From Mycobacterium sp. 1245111.1 (GTDB taxonomy: Bacteria; Actinomycetota; Actinomycetes; Mycobacteriales; Mycobacteriaceae), in NCBI RefSeq assembly GCF_001673405.1, contig NZ_LZLV01000112.1:248001-312000 (forward strand): a stretch of DNA of 64,000 bases. Direction: 5' to 3'. Each line of letters starts with the position of its first letter. The first letter of the stretch is position 1. A program made the position numbers and the translations under genes. Below the pieces are notes generated by a model, which was not told the origin of the DNA, ran no database searches, and saw nothing but the letters and a program-made list of their open reading frames with translations. Shown here piece after piece: positions 1-8,497 of the stretch.

Positions 1-82
1 ATCGGCCTCTGATCGAATTGGCCTGAAGAGTTCACAGCGTGGCCCTTTCACCGTCGGCACTGGCGATGGAAGACTGCCGGCC

Positions 83-361
83 GTGGCTCACGAAATTCAC
101 ATCAAGACCACCGACGGCGGAGTCGTCTACCCGACCGCATTCAGCTACGGCCGTAAAGAGGGTGACCTCTGGGTCCAGGTCGGTGATGACCTGGAGCACG
201 CGGACACCATCTACTTCGCCAGCGGCTACTGGCAGCAGTACGTCGTCGACCCGCATGGCGAAGACCCGCTCGACCTCGACCTCGAATTCGAGGATGAAGA
301 GTACGAGGACGATGAGGCCGAATACGAGGACTACGACGAGGAGCAGGACATCGCGGAGTAG
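83..361 (+). CDS. small acidic hypothetical protein
   Basis: Encodes 92 residues from a GTG start. The first half is a mixed, possibly beta-rich segment with many aromatics. From about residue 60 the protein is almost entirely Asp, Glu and Tyr, giving a highly acidic and probably disordered tail. There is no signal peptide, membrane segment or Cys. I do not recognise the family. Coding bias (G/C third positions) supports a real gene; a GGAAGA stretch lies about 10 nt upstream of the GTG. Acidic tails of this kind often bind metal or basic partners, but nothing here tests that. Confidence 0.7.
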   Translation: MAHEIHIKTTDGGVVYPTAFSYGRKEGDLWVQVGDDLEHADTIYFASGYWQQYVVDPHGEDPLDLDLEFEDEEYEDDEAEYEDYDEEQDIAE

Positions 362-362
362 A

Positions 363-1052
363 TCAGGCCTCTAACACCGCGACGACCTTCTTGGCCGTTG
401 CCTTGGCTGACCCCGGATTTTGACCCGTCACCAGCCGCCCGTCGACAACGACGTGTGAAGCGAAGGGAATCAATCCCTTTCCGTATCGGGCGCCGCGCTT
501 CTTTATTTCGGCTTCGGCGTTGTAGGGCACCAGTTTGTCGACCCGGGCCAGCACCTCCTCCGTCCAGGCGAACCCGGTTAGTTTGCGCCCCGCGACCAGA
601 AGCTCGCCGTTCGACAGCTTGGTGTTGAGCAGGCCGCAGTAACCATGGCACACCGAGGACACGACCCCGCCGCGCTCGAAAATCTCGCGCGTAATACGTT
701 GCAGGCCTTCGCTATCGGGGAAGTCGAACATCACCGCGTGACCACCGGTGAAGTAGATCGCGTCGAAGGCCGCCGAGTCGATGTCAGCGGGCGACGCGGT
801 GCGGTGCAGGAGCATCATCTTGCGGTCGTTCTTCCGCCAGGCCTTGGCGCTCTTGTTGTAGTTCGGAAATTTCAGCGACCGCGGCTCCAGCGGGGAGACA
901 CCGCCCTTGGGGCTGACGATCGTCTGCTCATAGCCGGCTTCGGCGAAGACGTGGTAGGCATGCGTCAACTCCGAGAGCCACAGCCCGGTCGGCTTCGACG
1001 GGTCCTCGTAGTGGGAGACATTGCTGACGACGTTCAGGATCCGCTTGGTCAT
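363..1052 (-). CDS. DJ-1/PfpI family protein, Hsp31-like (type 1 glutamine amidotransferase fold)
   Basis: A 229-residue cytoplasmic protein. The nucleophile elbow is SSVCHGYCG, with Cys135 followed by His136; Glu28 near the N-terminus fits the third member of the Hsp31-type Cys-His-Glu triad. Family members act as glutathione-independent glyoxalases (methylglyoxal to lactate), deglycases or holding chaperones. Length and the GGHAVMFDFP segment before the elbow match the Hsp31 branch better than small PfpI proteases. It converges on the acidic protein with one base between stops. Function in aldehyde or stress defence is inferred from family only. Confidence 0.88.
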   Translation of the reverse strand: MTKRILNVVSNVSHYEDPSKPTGLWLSELTHAYHVFAEAGYEQTIVSPKGGVSPLEPRSLKFPNYNKSAKAWRKNDRKMMLLHRTASPADIDSAAFDAIYFTGGHAVMFDFPDSEGLQRITREIFERGGVVSSVCHGYCGLLNTKLSNGELLVAGRKLTGFAWTEEVLARVDKLVPYNAEAEIKKRGARYGKGLIPFASHVVVDGRLVTGQNPGSAKATAKKVVAVLEA

Positions 1053-1099
1053 CGCTCAAGCATTCCGTTCGCGCCCTGCCGGCGCCAGCAATTCGCGGG

Positions 1100-1735
1100 T
1101 CAGAACAAAGTGGTCAACTCTGTCATCAGCTGGCTCAGATCGGACGCCCCGGACGCGGCGTCCGCCGCCGGGATGTCGAACAGGGTGAACTGCTGGCCGA
1201 AAAACGTGCCGACATCTTCGATTCCGGCCGAGTCACTGACGAATTGGTTCTCGAAAAACAGTGGGACGATGATGGTTTGGTCCCCGGTGCCAAATCCCTG
1301 GAGATCGATATAGCTGTTGGTGAAGTACGGCACATCACCAGAGATTGACGCGAACGGCCCGTAGAACGTCTGGATGGTGTCCGAAAACGATCCGTCCGCC
1401 GGTGCCGCGCCGCTGCTGTCGAACACCTGCTGGTACGTGCTGTCGACCACGTTCGGGATATTCAGCAAATTCAGGTGCGCCGAATAGTCGCCAGAGCCGG
1501 GGATAAAGGACGTGAATACCTGGTCCTCGGTTGTGGCCCACCCGTCGGGAAGATAAGACACCACGTTCGTCGGCGCCCCGTCCGCCTCGCCTCCCAGGGC
1601 GAAATAGTCCGCCGGCCACACCTCGATGGGCGAGGGATCGGGATCGGCGTAGGCGACCGGCGTACTCCCGACCGCGATGCCGACGCCGATGCCCAGCCAG
1701 ATGCCGAAAAGTACGACGCCGCCGTGGGTCCGCAT
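1100..1735 (-). CDS. exported hypothetical protein
   Basis: A predicted secreted protein of 211 residues. A Sec signal peptide (basic MRTHGG, a hydrophobic stretch, then VAYADPDPSP) ends in an Ala-x-Ala-like site near residue 30. The mature part is acidic, rich in Gly, Ser, Asp and Phe, and has no Cys. A GTG at 1744 is in frame, but it overlaps the AGGGG ribosome site, which lies about 7-8 nt before the ATG at 1735, so I use the ATG. The upstream gap to 1851 contains short ACCCCT/AGGGGT inverted motifs. I do not recognise a named family; it resembles mycobacterial envelope proteins of unknown function. Confidence 0.75.
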   Translation of the reverse strand: MRTHGGVVLFGIWLGIGVGIAVGSTPVAYADPDPSPIEVWPADYFALGGEADGAPTNVVSYLPDGWATTEDQVFTSFIPGSGDYSAHLNLLNIPNVVDSTYQQVFDSSGAAPADGSFSDTIQTFYGPFASISGDVPYFTNSYIDLQGFGTGDQTIIVPLFFENQFVSDSAGIEDVGTFFGQQFTLFDIPAADAASGASDLSQLMTELTTLF

Positions 1736-1851
1736 CGTGATCACCCCTCGAACAGAGTTACCGGTACGCTGTGTACCCCTAAAGGTTAGCGGTACAACAC
1801 GTACCTGTAAAGGGGTGAATCAGACTAGCTCGGATATGTCGAGATCACGGC

Positions 1852-3522
1852 TCACGGTCGGCTGAACGTGAGCATGCCTTCTTCGTGATCGAGCGCCCGC
1901 TGAAGCGCGCGCAGGCTCGTGTCGGGGAGCATGCCGGCGTCGCGCCAGCGCACCAGTTCGTCGCGCTGGGCGTCGATGGCCGCGCGACGGATTTCGAGGA
2001 GCGCCTCGTCGTTGGGGAACGAGGGAAGGTGGTCGGTGTCGGTGTCGTCGAGCAGGTCAAGCTGTTGCTGTCGCGTCTTGAGCCGGGTCGACAGTTGCTT
2101 GCGCACGGTGTCGATGGCTTGTCGATCAATCTGGTTGTCGCTCTGCTGATTCAGTGCGTCGAGCCGCTCGATCGCGGCCCGGATCGCGGCGACGCCGGCG
2201 AGTTTGCGTAGCCGCGACTCGTCGGCCGGTTTGACCCGAATGCCCAAGGCCCGGGCCAACGGCGCGAACGTAAGGCCTTGGCCGATCAGCGTCACCAGTA
2301 CCACCATCAACGTGCAGAACAGCAGAAGGTCTCGCGCGGGGAACGGGGCGCCGCTCTCGGTCACCAGCGGAACTGTGAAGATTGCGGCGAGGCTCACCAC
2401 CCCGCGGGTGCCGGCCCAACTGAGCACGAAAACCTCACGCACACTGAGTCGTTGCGAAGCCCGGACGCGGGCCAAGTCGGTGGGGACCGAATCAGCCATT
2501 TCGTCGGGCTCCGCGCCCGAGACGCCGCCGAGCCGGGAATGCAATGGTTGCGGCAACAATTGGGTGACCAATAGCCAGAGCGGCCGCATCAACAGCACCA
2601 CGGTAAGGGTGCCGCCCACCGCCCAAAGGACCGTGGCCGTCGGATACTTGCTGAGCCCCTGAAGGATATGTGGCAACTGCTGGCCGATGAGCAAGAACAC
2701 GAAGCCTTCGAGCAGAAAGTTGGTCAATCGCCAGACGGCCCGCGTCTGCAATCGACTGGCGCCGGATTCTGATCGCGGCAGATCGTGGCCGACGATCAAC
2801 CCGCAGACCACCACAGCGAGCACGCCGGAAGCGCCGATTTCCTCGGCGGCCAGGTACGCCGCAAACGGGGTGGCGAGTGAAACCGCATTGGCCGTCAAAA
2901 TGTCCGGTGTCCAGCGGCTGATGAGGCGGCGACAGGCCGCGATGGCGGCCCCCACCGCTAACCCGCCGACGGCCGCCAGCACAAATTTCTCGACCGCCCA
3001 CGGCGCGGAGAAGCTTCCGCCGCTGGCCGCCGCGATCGCCACGGACAGCGTGGTCAACGCCGTCGCGTCGTTGAGTAACCCCTCACCCTCGATCAGCGTG
3101 ATGATGTTTGCCGGCAGGCCGACCTTGCGGGCGACGGCGAGCGCCGCGACCGGATCGGGCGGCGCGACCGCGGCACCGAGCGCCGTACCGACCGCGAACG
3201 TTGCGCCGCCGACCAGCAGAGCGAACACGATGCCAACCGAACACGCTGTCAGCAAAACGAGAACCACCGACAGGCTGATGACCGTGCGAAGGTTGCGCCG
3301 AATCTCGATCAGTGACGACTCCAGCGCCGCGTAGTACAGCAGCGGCGGCAGGATGCAATACAACGCAGGTTCCGGACGAAGTGCGATGTTGGGCCCCGGC
3401 AGGAATGCATAGGCGATTCCGCCCAGGGCCAGCAACGCCGCGCTGGGCAGTCCGGTACGTGCCGCGATCCGATCCACCGCCACGATCACGCCGACGGCGG
3501 CCAGCAGCAACACCAGCCCCAT
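1852..3522 (-). CDS. Na+/H+ antiporter, CPA1 (NhaP-like) family
   Basis: An integral membrane cation/proton antiporter of about 556 residues. About twelve hydrophobic segments fill the first 400 residues; the ion-binding region carries the conserved Asn-Asp in GLLNDATALTTL, preceded by PPDPVAALAVARKVG, both typical of CPA1. A charged cytoplasmic tail of about 130 residues (many Arg, Gln and Asp, probably helical) follows. In the start region GTG (3534), TTG (3528) and ATG (3522) are in frame; the GGAGG ribosome site best fits TTG 3528 (7 nt) and less well the ATG (13 nt), so the true N-terminus could be two residues longer. Likely role is pH and Na+ homeostasis. Divergent from the MFS gene. 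Confidence 0.9.
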   Translation of the reverse strand: MGLVLLLAAVGVIVAVDRIAARTGLPSAALLALGGIAYAFLPGPNIALRPEPALYCILPPLLYYAALESSLIEIRRNLRTVISLSVVLVLLTACSVGIVFALLVGGATFAVGTALGAAVAPPDPVAALAVARKVGLPANIITLIEGEGLLNDATALTTLSVAIAAASGGSFSAPWAVEKFVLAAVGGLAVGAAIAACRRLISRWTPDILTANAVSLATPFAAYLAAEEIGASGVLAVVVCGLIVGHDLPRSESGASRLQTRAVWRLTNFLLEGFVFLLIGQQLPHILQGLSKYPTATVLWAVGGTLTVVLLMRPLWLLVTQLLPQPLHSRLGGVSGAEPDEMADSVPTDLARVRASQRLSVREVFVLSWAGTRGVVSLAAIFTVPLVTESGAPFPARDLLLFCTLMVVLVTLIGQGLTFAPLARALGIRVKPADESRLRKLAGVAAIRAAIERLDALNQQSDNQIDRQAIDTVRKQLSTRLKTRQQQLDLLDDTDTDHLPSFPNDEALLEIRRAAIDAQRDELVRWRDAGMLPDTSLRALQRALDHEEGMLTFSRP

Positions 3523-3630
3523 ATGCAAAGTCACGCCTCCATCATCCCCGGCACCTCCGCGTGGCGGCATGCTCGGCCGCTCAGCTCAGGTCGGCTTCGT
3601 GTGATCTGCGGAATATCGAGTGGACACGCC

Positions 3631-4878
3631 ATGCTGGCGCTTCCTACCGTTCACCCTGTGGCGAGCAAGCAACCGCTGGAAGACGAGTGGGCTGGTCACA
3701 CCCGTGGGTCTGCGGGCTACGGACGGCTGCTCGCGGCGCTGGCCTGCGCTGGGGTCGCAACCTTCGCGCAGCTCTACTCGCCCCAGGCCGTCCTGCCGTC
3801 GATCTCGGCGGACTTGGGCGTGGGAGCGGCCAGTGCGGCGCTGGTGGTGTCGGCGTCGACGGTCGGACTGGCTATCGGCGTCATCCCATGGTCGGCGCTG
3901 GCCGATCGGATCGGCCGGGTCAAGGCGATCTCGATCTCGGTGACCGTCGCGACCCTTGTGGGAATGTTGGTGCCGTTCGCGCCGACGTTCACATTGCTTC
4001 TTGCCGGCCGCTTCGTCGAGGGCCTGATGGTCGGCGGCGTGCCCGCTATCGCGGTGGCCTACCTGACCGAAGAGGTCGACCCCGTGCACGCCGCAAGAGC
4101 GGCAGGCATATTCGTCGGGGGCACGACGATCGGTGGACTGCTCGGACGCCTCGTGTCCAGCCCCGTCGCCGAGGTAGCGGGCTGGCGTGTCGGTGTCTTC
4201 ACCGTCGCGGTGATCTGCGGGATCGCGGCAATGGGCTTCGTCAAGCTCGCGCCGGAACCGCGTGGGTTCACGCCTGTGTTGCGTGATGACGCGAATCCCG
4301 AAGGGAGCCTTGTTCATCGGCTAAGTGTGAACCTGCGCACGCCTCGCCAGCTGGCGTTGTTTGCGCAGGGGTTTCTGTTGATGGGCGGATTCGTGGCGCT
4401 GTACAACTTCCTCGGCTTCTACCTGACCCGTCCACCGTTCCACCTGTCGCGGTCGGCGGTGAGTTTGATGTTCCTGGCCTATCTCGCCGGCACGTGGGCC
4501 TCGTCACGAGCAGGGGCTGATGCGACCCGGTTCGGCCGTAAAAGGGTCCTCCTGGCCTCAGTGGCGGTCATGATGCTGGGTATTGCGATCACGTTGAGCG
4601 ACAACGTGATCGCCGTCCTCGTCGGTTTGGTGGTCGCGACCGCCGGGTTCTTCGGAGCGCACTCGACCGCGGCGGGCTGGACGGGCCAGGCGGCACCGGT
4701 CGGCAAGGCCCAAGCGTCGTCGCTGTACAACCTCTTCTACTACGGCGGGTCAAGCGCGGTCGGCTGGCTGGGTGGCGTCGCCTTCGACGCCCGCGGATGG
4801 ACGGCGGTCGCCGTGACCATCTTGGCCTGTGCCGGTATCGCCGGCGTTCTCGCGGCACTATTCCTGCCCGACGGCTAG
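3631..4878 (+). CDS. MFS transporter, YnfM-like inner membrane exporter
   Basis: A twelve-helix major facilitator protein of about 415 residues. The inter-helix 2/3 motif reads WSALADRIGRVKA (MFS motif A: G/A-D-x-x-G-R), and its C-half counterpart is DATRFGRKRV. The N-terminal segment YGRLLAALACAGVATFAQLYSPQAVLPSI is characteristic of the YnfM/arabinose-efflux branch. The open frame extends upstream to 3523, inside the divergent antiporter promoter; ATG 3631 or GTG 3658 both precede the first helix and I chose the ATG. The substrate is unknown; the family exports small organic molecules. Confidence 0.88.
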   Translation: MLALPTVHPVASKQPLEDEWAGHTRGSAGYGRLLAALACAGVATFAQLYSPQAVLPSISADLGVGAASAALVVSASTVGLAIGVIPWSALADRIGRVKAISISVTVATLVGMLVPFAPTFTLLLAGRFVEGLMVGGVPAIAVAYLTEEVDPVHAARAAGIFVGGTTIGGLLGRLVSSPVAEVAGWRVGVFTVAVICGIAAMGFVKLAPEPRGFTPVLRDDANPEGSLVHRLSVNLRTPRQLALFAQGFLLMGGFVALYNFLGFYLTRPPFHLSRSAVSLMFLAYLAGTWASSRAGADATRFGRKRVLLASVAVMMLGIAITLSDNVIAVLVGLVVATAGFFGAHSTAAGWTGQAAPVGKAQASSLYNLFYYGGSSAVGWLGGVAFDARGWTAVAVTILACAGIAGVLAALFLPDG

Positions 4879-4900
4879 CTGATCGCGCGATACTGTCGCG

Positions 4901-5722
4901 GTGCTCCAGCGATCAATCGACGACGTCCTCGGTGGGAGCGCCGATGTCGAGTGGGCCGTGTCCATTCGAGATGCCGAGGGTCACGAATTGGCCTGCCGCA
5001 ACGGCGATCGCGCGATGAACTCAGCGAGCGTCGGTAAGCTCCTGCTGCTCGTTGAGGCCGCACGACAATGCGCCGCCGGCGACCTCAGCGGTGCGACGCT
5101 ACTGAGACGCAGGCCCGAGCTTGTCGTCGCGGATTCCGGACTCTGGCAACACATGCGTGTCGATGACCTGGCGATCGACGACCTGTGCGTCTTGATCGCC
5201 AGCGTCAGCGACAACATCGCGACCAATGTTCTCCTCGACCGGGTGGGTTTGCCGCACGTCGGCACGCTTGCCGAATCTCTCGGCCTAGTCCACACGGCGC
5301 TGCTCGACTACGTCCGGGACCCCCGAGGTGCGGAGCACCCGCCGACGTTGTCGGTGGGGTCCGCGTCGGAGTTGTCGCATCTGATGAGTCGGCTGTCGCG
5401 CCGCGAATTGGTATCGCCGGTGGTGTCGGAGCGGGTGAACGCTTGGCTCGCAACGGGAGTGGACCTCTCGATGGTGGCTTCTGCCTTCGGACTGGATCCG
5501 TTGTCACATGTGCCTTCTGATCGAAACGTCGTGATTCGCAACAAAACTGGTACCGATCCGGGCGTCAGGGCAGACGTCGGCACTGCTGGGCGAAATGCGA
5601 CCTGCCTGTCCTATGCGGTGATCGCCAATTGGGAGCCCGCCGCCGACCACCTCCGAGACGAAGTGCTGTCGGGAATGAACGCCGTCGGCACGATACTGCG
5701 GACCGCACTCGAAGGTGAATAG
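4901..5722 (+). CDS. class A beta-lactamase-like serine hydrolase
   Basis: A 273-residue protein with all three class A penicillin-binding motifs in order: S-V-G-K (43-46, Ser43 nucleophile), S-D-N (103-105) and K-T-G (215-217). The omega-loop Glu is not obvious; Glu145 in PRGAEHPP is the best candidate. There is no signal peptide, so it appears cytoplasmic, unlike BlaC. That argues for a beta-lactamase-fold hydrolase or esterase of unknown substrate rather than a secreted resistance enzyme. It starts at GTG with a GATACT hexamer ending 6 nt upstream, so the message may be leaderless. It lies 22 bases behind the MFS gene. Confidence 0.85.
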   Translation: MLQRSIDDVLGGSADVEWAVSIRDAEGHELACRNGDRAMNSASVGKLLLLVEAARQCAAGDLSGATLLRRRPELVVADSGLWQHMRVDDLAIDDLCVLIASVSDNIATNVLLDRVGLPHVGTLAESLGLVHTALLDYVRDPRGAEHPPTLSVGSASELSHLMSRLSRRELVSPVVSERVNAWLATGVDLSMVASAFGLDPLSHVPSDRNVVIRNKTGTDPGVRADVGTAGRNATCLSYAVIANWEPAADHLRDEVLSGMNAVGTILRTALEGE

Positions 5723-5828
5723 GCGGTGAACCGCGCGCGAGTTAGGGCGTTGCTGGTGCGAATCCCCGCATATTCTGCAAACCAACGCCCGCCATAAACC
5801 CACGTCATTTCCCGAAGAAAGCGAACAA

Positions 5829-6185
5829 ATGACCTCACGTCGCTGGCTCACCAAACTTTCCCTTTCCTTACTCGCCGGTGCGGCGTTGGCGTGTAGCGCC
5901 GGAATCGCGGCGGCGGCCACTCCCCAAGACGAGGCGTATCTGGCACAACTGCGCGCCGTCGGCCTGACGTGGCCGCCCTCCACCGAAGAGGCGTTAATCG
6001 GTGAGGCACACCTGATTTGCTATGACCTCACGTGGGGTTGGCAGCCGCAGACCATCGCCGATGACATTCACGACCACCTGAACAAGCGGGGCGTCACGTT
6101 GCTGGATGTCGGGACGATGGTGGACGCGGCACACAAGATCTATTGCCCCGGAAACGTTTGCGACGCCCCCACCCTCTGCACGTAG
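5829..6185 (+). CDS. DUF732 domain secreted protein
   Basis: A 118-residue mycobacterial exported protein. The signal peptide has a twin-Arg-containing MTSRRWLTK start, a hydrophobic core and cleavage after about AAAA-TP. The mature domain starts DEAYLAQLRAVGLTW and shows the DUF732 pattern of conserved Cys residues (HLICYDL and IYCPGNVC), probably one or two disulfides, with a C-terminal APTLCT. DUF732 proteins are abundant in mycobacterial culture filtrates and lack a known activity. A purine-rich GAAGAAAG ribosome site precedes ATG. Confidence 0.9.
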   Translation: MTSRRWLTKLSLSLLAGAALACSAGIAAAATPQDEAYLAQLRAVGLTWPPSTEEALIGEAHLICYDLTWGWQPQTIADDIHDHLNKRGVTLLDVGTMVDAAHKIYCPGNVCDAPTLCT

Positions 6186-6191
6186 ACGGGC

Positions 6192-6512
6192 TCACGTCAG
6201 GCGCAGCTGCACTCCGGCGTCGTTGAAGACGTCCTGAATGGCGTCGAACAGCGACGGCTTTCCGTGGAGGGATTCGGTCAGGTAGCGCTGAGATAGCGCG
6301 CTGTGCTGCCACTCGAATTCGTACGGCCGCTTGTCGGGCGTGCCGAACCCGCCACGAAGGCAATCGGCCAGTGCGTCCAGATTACGCCCGAAATATCCAC
6401 CCCTGCCGTTGACGGCAGAGCCGATTTCGCGGTAGAAATCGCTGGGAGACTTGATCTTTCGGCCGTCGATCCGATAGATCACGGGGCTGCCTTCGGACGG
6501 GTTGCGGGTCAT
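6192..6512 (-). CDS. barstar family ribonuclease inhibitor
   Basis: A 106-residue cytoplasmic protein with the barstar layout: an N-terminal strand (YRIDGRKIKSPSDFYREI), then GYFGRNLDALADCLRGGFG, whose GxNLDAL helix is the RNase-contact element in barstar, and a final helix-strand (SLFDAIQDVFNDAGVQLRL). Its ATG overlaps the TGA of the upstream secreted RNase (ATGA at 6509-6512), so the two are translationally coupled. The inferred role is to neutralise that RNase inside the cell before export, or to give immunity to incoming toxin. A G-rich ribosome site lies just upstream within the RNase gene. Confidence 0.88.
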   Translation of the reverse strand: MTRNPSEGSPVIYRIDGRKIKSPSDFYREIGSAVNGRGGYFGRNLDALADCLRGGFGTPDKRPYEFEWQHSALSQRYLTESLHGKPSLFDAIQDVFNDAGVQLRLT

Positions 6513-6937
6513 GGTTGACCCCCCGCGTCGGTGACAAGACAGAACGAGTCGTAATGATTCCCCGTGTAGAAATACTGCTCCGGGTGCGCCAAAGGTGTTC
6601 CGCCCGTGACGATGCGCCGCATGGAACGGTCGTGGGCGTGCGGTGTGACCACGGTGTACTCGTGGTAGTACCCGCGGCGTTGCTTGGGTAGATGGCCCTC
6701 GTGATTGGCGAATACCTCACCGTCGCTGCCCGGGAATGGGAACGGGCCGCCCGCCTGGATGCGCTTCACCGTGTCCATCGCCTCGCGCGGCAGCGTGGCC
6801 ATCGGGCACGTCGACTGAGCGACTCCGCCGCCTGTCGCCGGTGCCGGCGCGGAGGGATGGGCATGCGTTACAGCCCACCCGCCGACGATGACGACCATCG
6901 CGCACAGCGCGATCAGCGCCAGCCTGCGTCGAGTCAC
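6509..6937 (-). CDS. secreted guanyl-specific ribonuclease, N1/T1 (barnase-like) family
   Basis: A 142-residue microbial RNase. An N-terminal basic and hydrophobic segment (RRRLALIAL to about residue 25) is a signal peptide or anchor. The catalytic set is visible: Glu93 in YYHEYTV, Arg107/108 in DRSMRRIVTGG, and His128 in YTGNHYDSF; Cys44 and Cys133 could form a disulfide. Such enzymes cleave RNA 3-prime of G. A longer frame reaches 6973 and overlaps the preceding gene; the GTG at 6937, preceded by AGGAGG at 4 nt, is a much better start and leaves a 19-base gap. It is the toxin half of a barnase/barstar pair. Confidence 0.87.
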   Translation of the reverse strand: MTRRRLALIALCAMVVIVGGWAVTHAHPSAPAPATGGGVAQSTCPMATLPREAMDTVKRIQAGGPFPFPGSDGEVFANHEGHLPKQRRGYYHEYTVVTPHAHDRSMRRIVTGGTPLAHPEQYFYTGNHYDSFCLVTDAGGQP

Positions 6938-6956
6938 CTGCCCTCCTGCTAGCCGG

Positions 6957-7979
6957 TCAGCGGAAGCGGACACCCAACGTGGCCATGCCGAAGATCTTCT
7001 TGCCGGCCGACTTTGCGGTCACGATGATGACACCGGAGCGGGTCTCGGGGTCCAAAGACTTGACCTTCCCACCGAATTCGATGTCGCAGCCCTCCTTGGC
7101 CGACACAATGGCGGGCGCCGACAGCCGCACCGCGTAGCGCGTGACGGCCCCCGGGTCGCCCGTCCAGGTCGAGGCATACCCGGCACCCAAACCCATGGTG
7201 AGCATTCCGTGCGCGATCACATCGGGCAGGCTGGCCAGCTTGGCGATGTCTTCGTCCCAGTGAATCGGGTTGGCGTCGCCGGCGACACCGGCGTAGTTGA
7301 CCAAGTCGCCGCGAGTCAGGCGGGCATGATGCACCGGAAGCTCGTCCCCGACGTTCACGTCATCGAACGACGGAGTCCCGGGCGTGCGGGTCAGGCCCCC
7401 GTCCGCGATCCGGATCTCACCTTCCGGGCGCACCGTCTTGTGGTACTCGTCTTCGCCGATACCGAAGATGTCGACGTCGTGCATCATCGCGTTCTGCACG
7501 GCCGACTTGATCGCCGGATCGACATCCGCGGCAGTGATGCCGACGACGGTGGTGTGCAGCGTGTGCACCCGCTCGCCCGCCGCGTCGGTGAACGTGTTGG
7601 TCACGGTGATCAGGTCGCGGCCGGCCATCCTGCGCACCGAGGTCAGCTCGACGTCGACCGTCAACTCGTCGCCGGCCACGATCGGGCGGTGTTGCTCGAA
7701 GAGTTCCTCGGTCTGCATGTAGGTGTCGTAGCCAACCACGATCTGCTCGAACATGAGGCGATTGCAGGTCATGCCGGGCGTCGACGTGAAGGTCAGCGGC
7801 GCGATCAGGTCGGGGTAACCCAGTTTGGCGGCGGCGTCGACGTCCCAGTGGGCGGGGTGGTAGTCCTGCACCGCGCGGGCGTATTCGCGGAGCTTTTCGC
7901 GGCCGACCAGGTACGTGCCGTCCATGGTGTAGTGGTGGCCGATCCGCTCTTCGAGCGCCGACGATTCTGCTGCGGTCAC
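6957..7979 (-). CDS. fused HadA/HadB-type (3R)-hydroxyacyl-ACP dehydratase (double hotdog)
   Basis: A 340-residue fusion of two hotdog domains. The N-terminal half (about 10-150) is the FAS1/HadA-like dehydratase fold (YLVGREKLREYARAVQD, HPAHWD). The C-terminal half (about 200-340) is MaoC-like and carries the hydratase-2 motif YAGVAGDANPIHWDED with Asp235 and His240 as the catalytic pair. In mycobacteria separate HadA, HadB and HadC act in FAS-II mycolate elongation; fused versions are known in the genus and their substrates are less clear. It begins at a GTG 6 nt behind a TAGTGT hexamer, suggesting a leaderless message. Confidence 0.85.
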   Translation of the reverse strand: MTAAESSALEERIGHHYTMDGTYLVGREKLREYARAVQDYHPAHWDVDAAAKLGYPDLIAPLTFTSTPGMTCNRLMFEQIVVGYDTYMQTEELFEQHRPIVAGDELTVDVELTSVRRMAGRDLITVTNTFTDAAGERVHTLHTTVVGITAADVDPAIKSAVQNAMMHDVDIFGIGEDEYHKTVRPEGEIRIADGGLTRTPGTPSFDDVNVGDELPVHHARLTRGDLVNYAGVAGDANPIHWDEDIAKLASLPDVIAHGMLTMGLGAGYASTWTGDPGAVTRYAVRLSAPAIVSAKEGCDIEFGGKVKSLDPETRSGVIIVTAKSAGKKIFGMATLGVRFR

Positions 7980-7985
7980 CGAAAG

Positions 7986-7991
7986 ACACTA
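7986..7991 (-). promoter_or_regulatory. predicted -10 of a leaderless promoter (HadAB-type gene)
   Basis: On the minus strand the hexamer TAGTGT ends exactly 6 nt before the GTG at 7979, leaving no room for a Shine-Dalgarno site. It is one of a series of identically spaced hexamers in this window. Confidence 0.55.
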
Positions 7992-8068
7992 GCGCGCGGC
8001 ATGGGGTTAGCAGCTCTTGGCAGTATCGCCGCTGGAAACGGCAGCACCTGTGCGGCATCGTTCGCCAC

Positions 8069-8497
8069 GTGGACACCCGCGGCGAGGCCGACGATTTCGT
8101 TGCGAGATTCGCTGAGTTCTGGTCCCGACCCTCACCCCAACGACTGCCCGGACTACTCCATCCCGACGTGGTGCTGGTGCAACCGCTGGCCGCACCGATG
8201 ATCGGTATCGCGGCCGCACAAGCAGATTTCCGGCGCATCTGGAGCTGCCTGCCAGACCTACGCGCAGATGTCGACCGATGGGCCGGCGATTCCGCGGTGC
8301 TCTTCATCGAGTTCCGGCTGCACGCCCGTGTCGGAGCAGACGCGATCGAGTGGCCCGTCGTCAACCGAATCGTGCTTGACGACGGCTTGGCTATCGAGCG
8401 CGTCACGTATTTCGATCCCCTGGTGGTGTTGCCCAGACTGCTGCGCCACCCCTCGGTCTGGTGGCGATGGGTGCGGTCGCAGAGAATCAGGGCGTGA
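8069..8497 (+). CDS. SnoaL-like (NTF2 fold) protein
   Basis: A 142-residue protein of the SnoaL/nuclear-transport-factor-2 fold: an N-terminal helix (EADDFVARFAEFWSRP), a short acid-substrate strand pattern (LLHPDVVLVQPLA), and alternating strands ending in ERVTYFDPLVVLPRLL. Members are small-molecule isomerases, cyclases or lone accessory domains. Its stop overlaps the GTG of the nitronate monooxygenase-like gene (GTGA at 8494-8497), so the two are a coupled pair and may act on one substrate. Confidence 0.8.
   Translation: MDTRGEADDFVARFAEFWSRPSPQRLPGLLHPDVVLVQPLAAPMIGIAAAQADFRRIWSCLPDLRADVDRWAGDSAVLFIEFRLHARVGADAIEWPVVNRIVLDDGLAIERVTYFDPLVVLPRLLRHPSVWWRWVRSQRIRA

Noticed and set aside
1..82. 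3-prime end of a gene entering from the left edge
   Set aside because: Too short to recognise; stops occur in the readable frames and no motif is visible.
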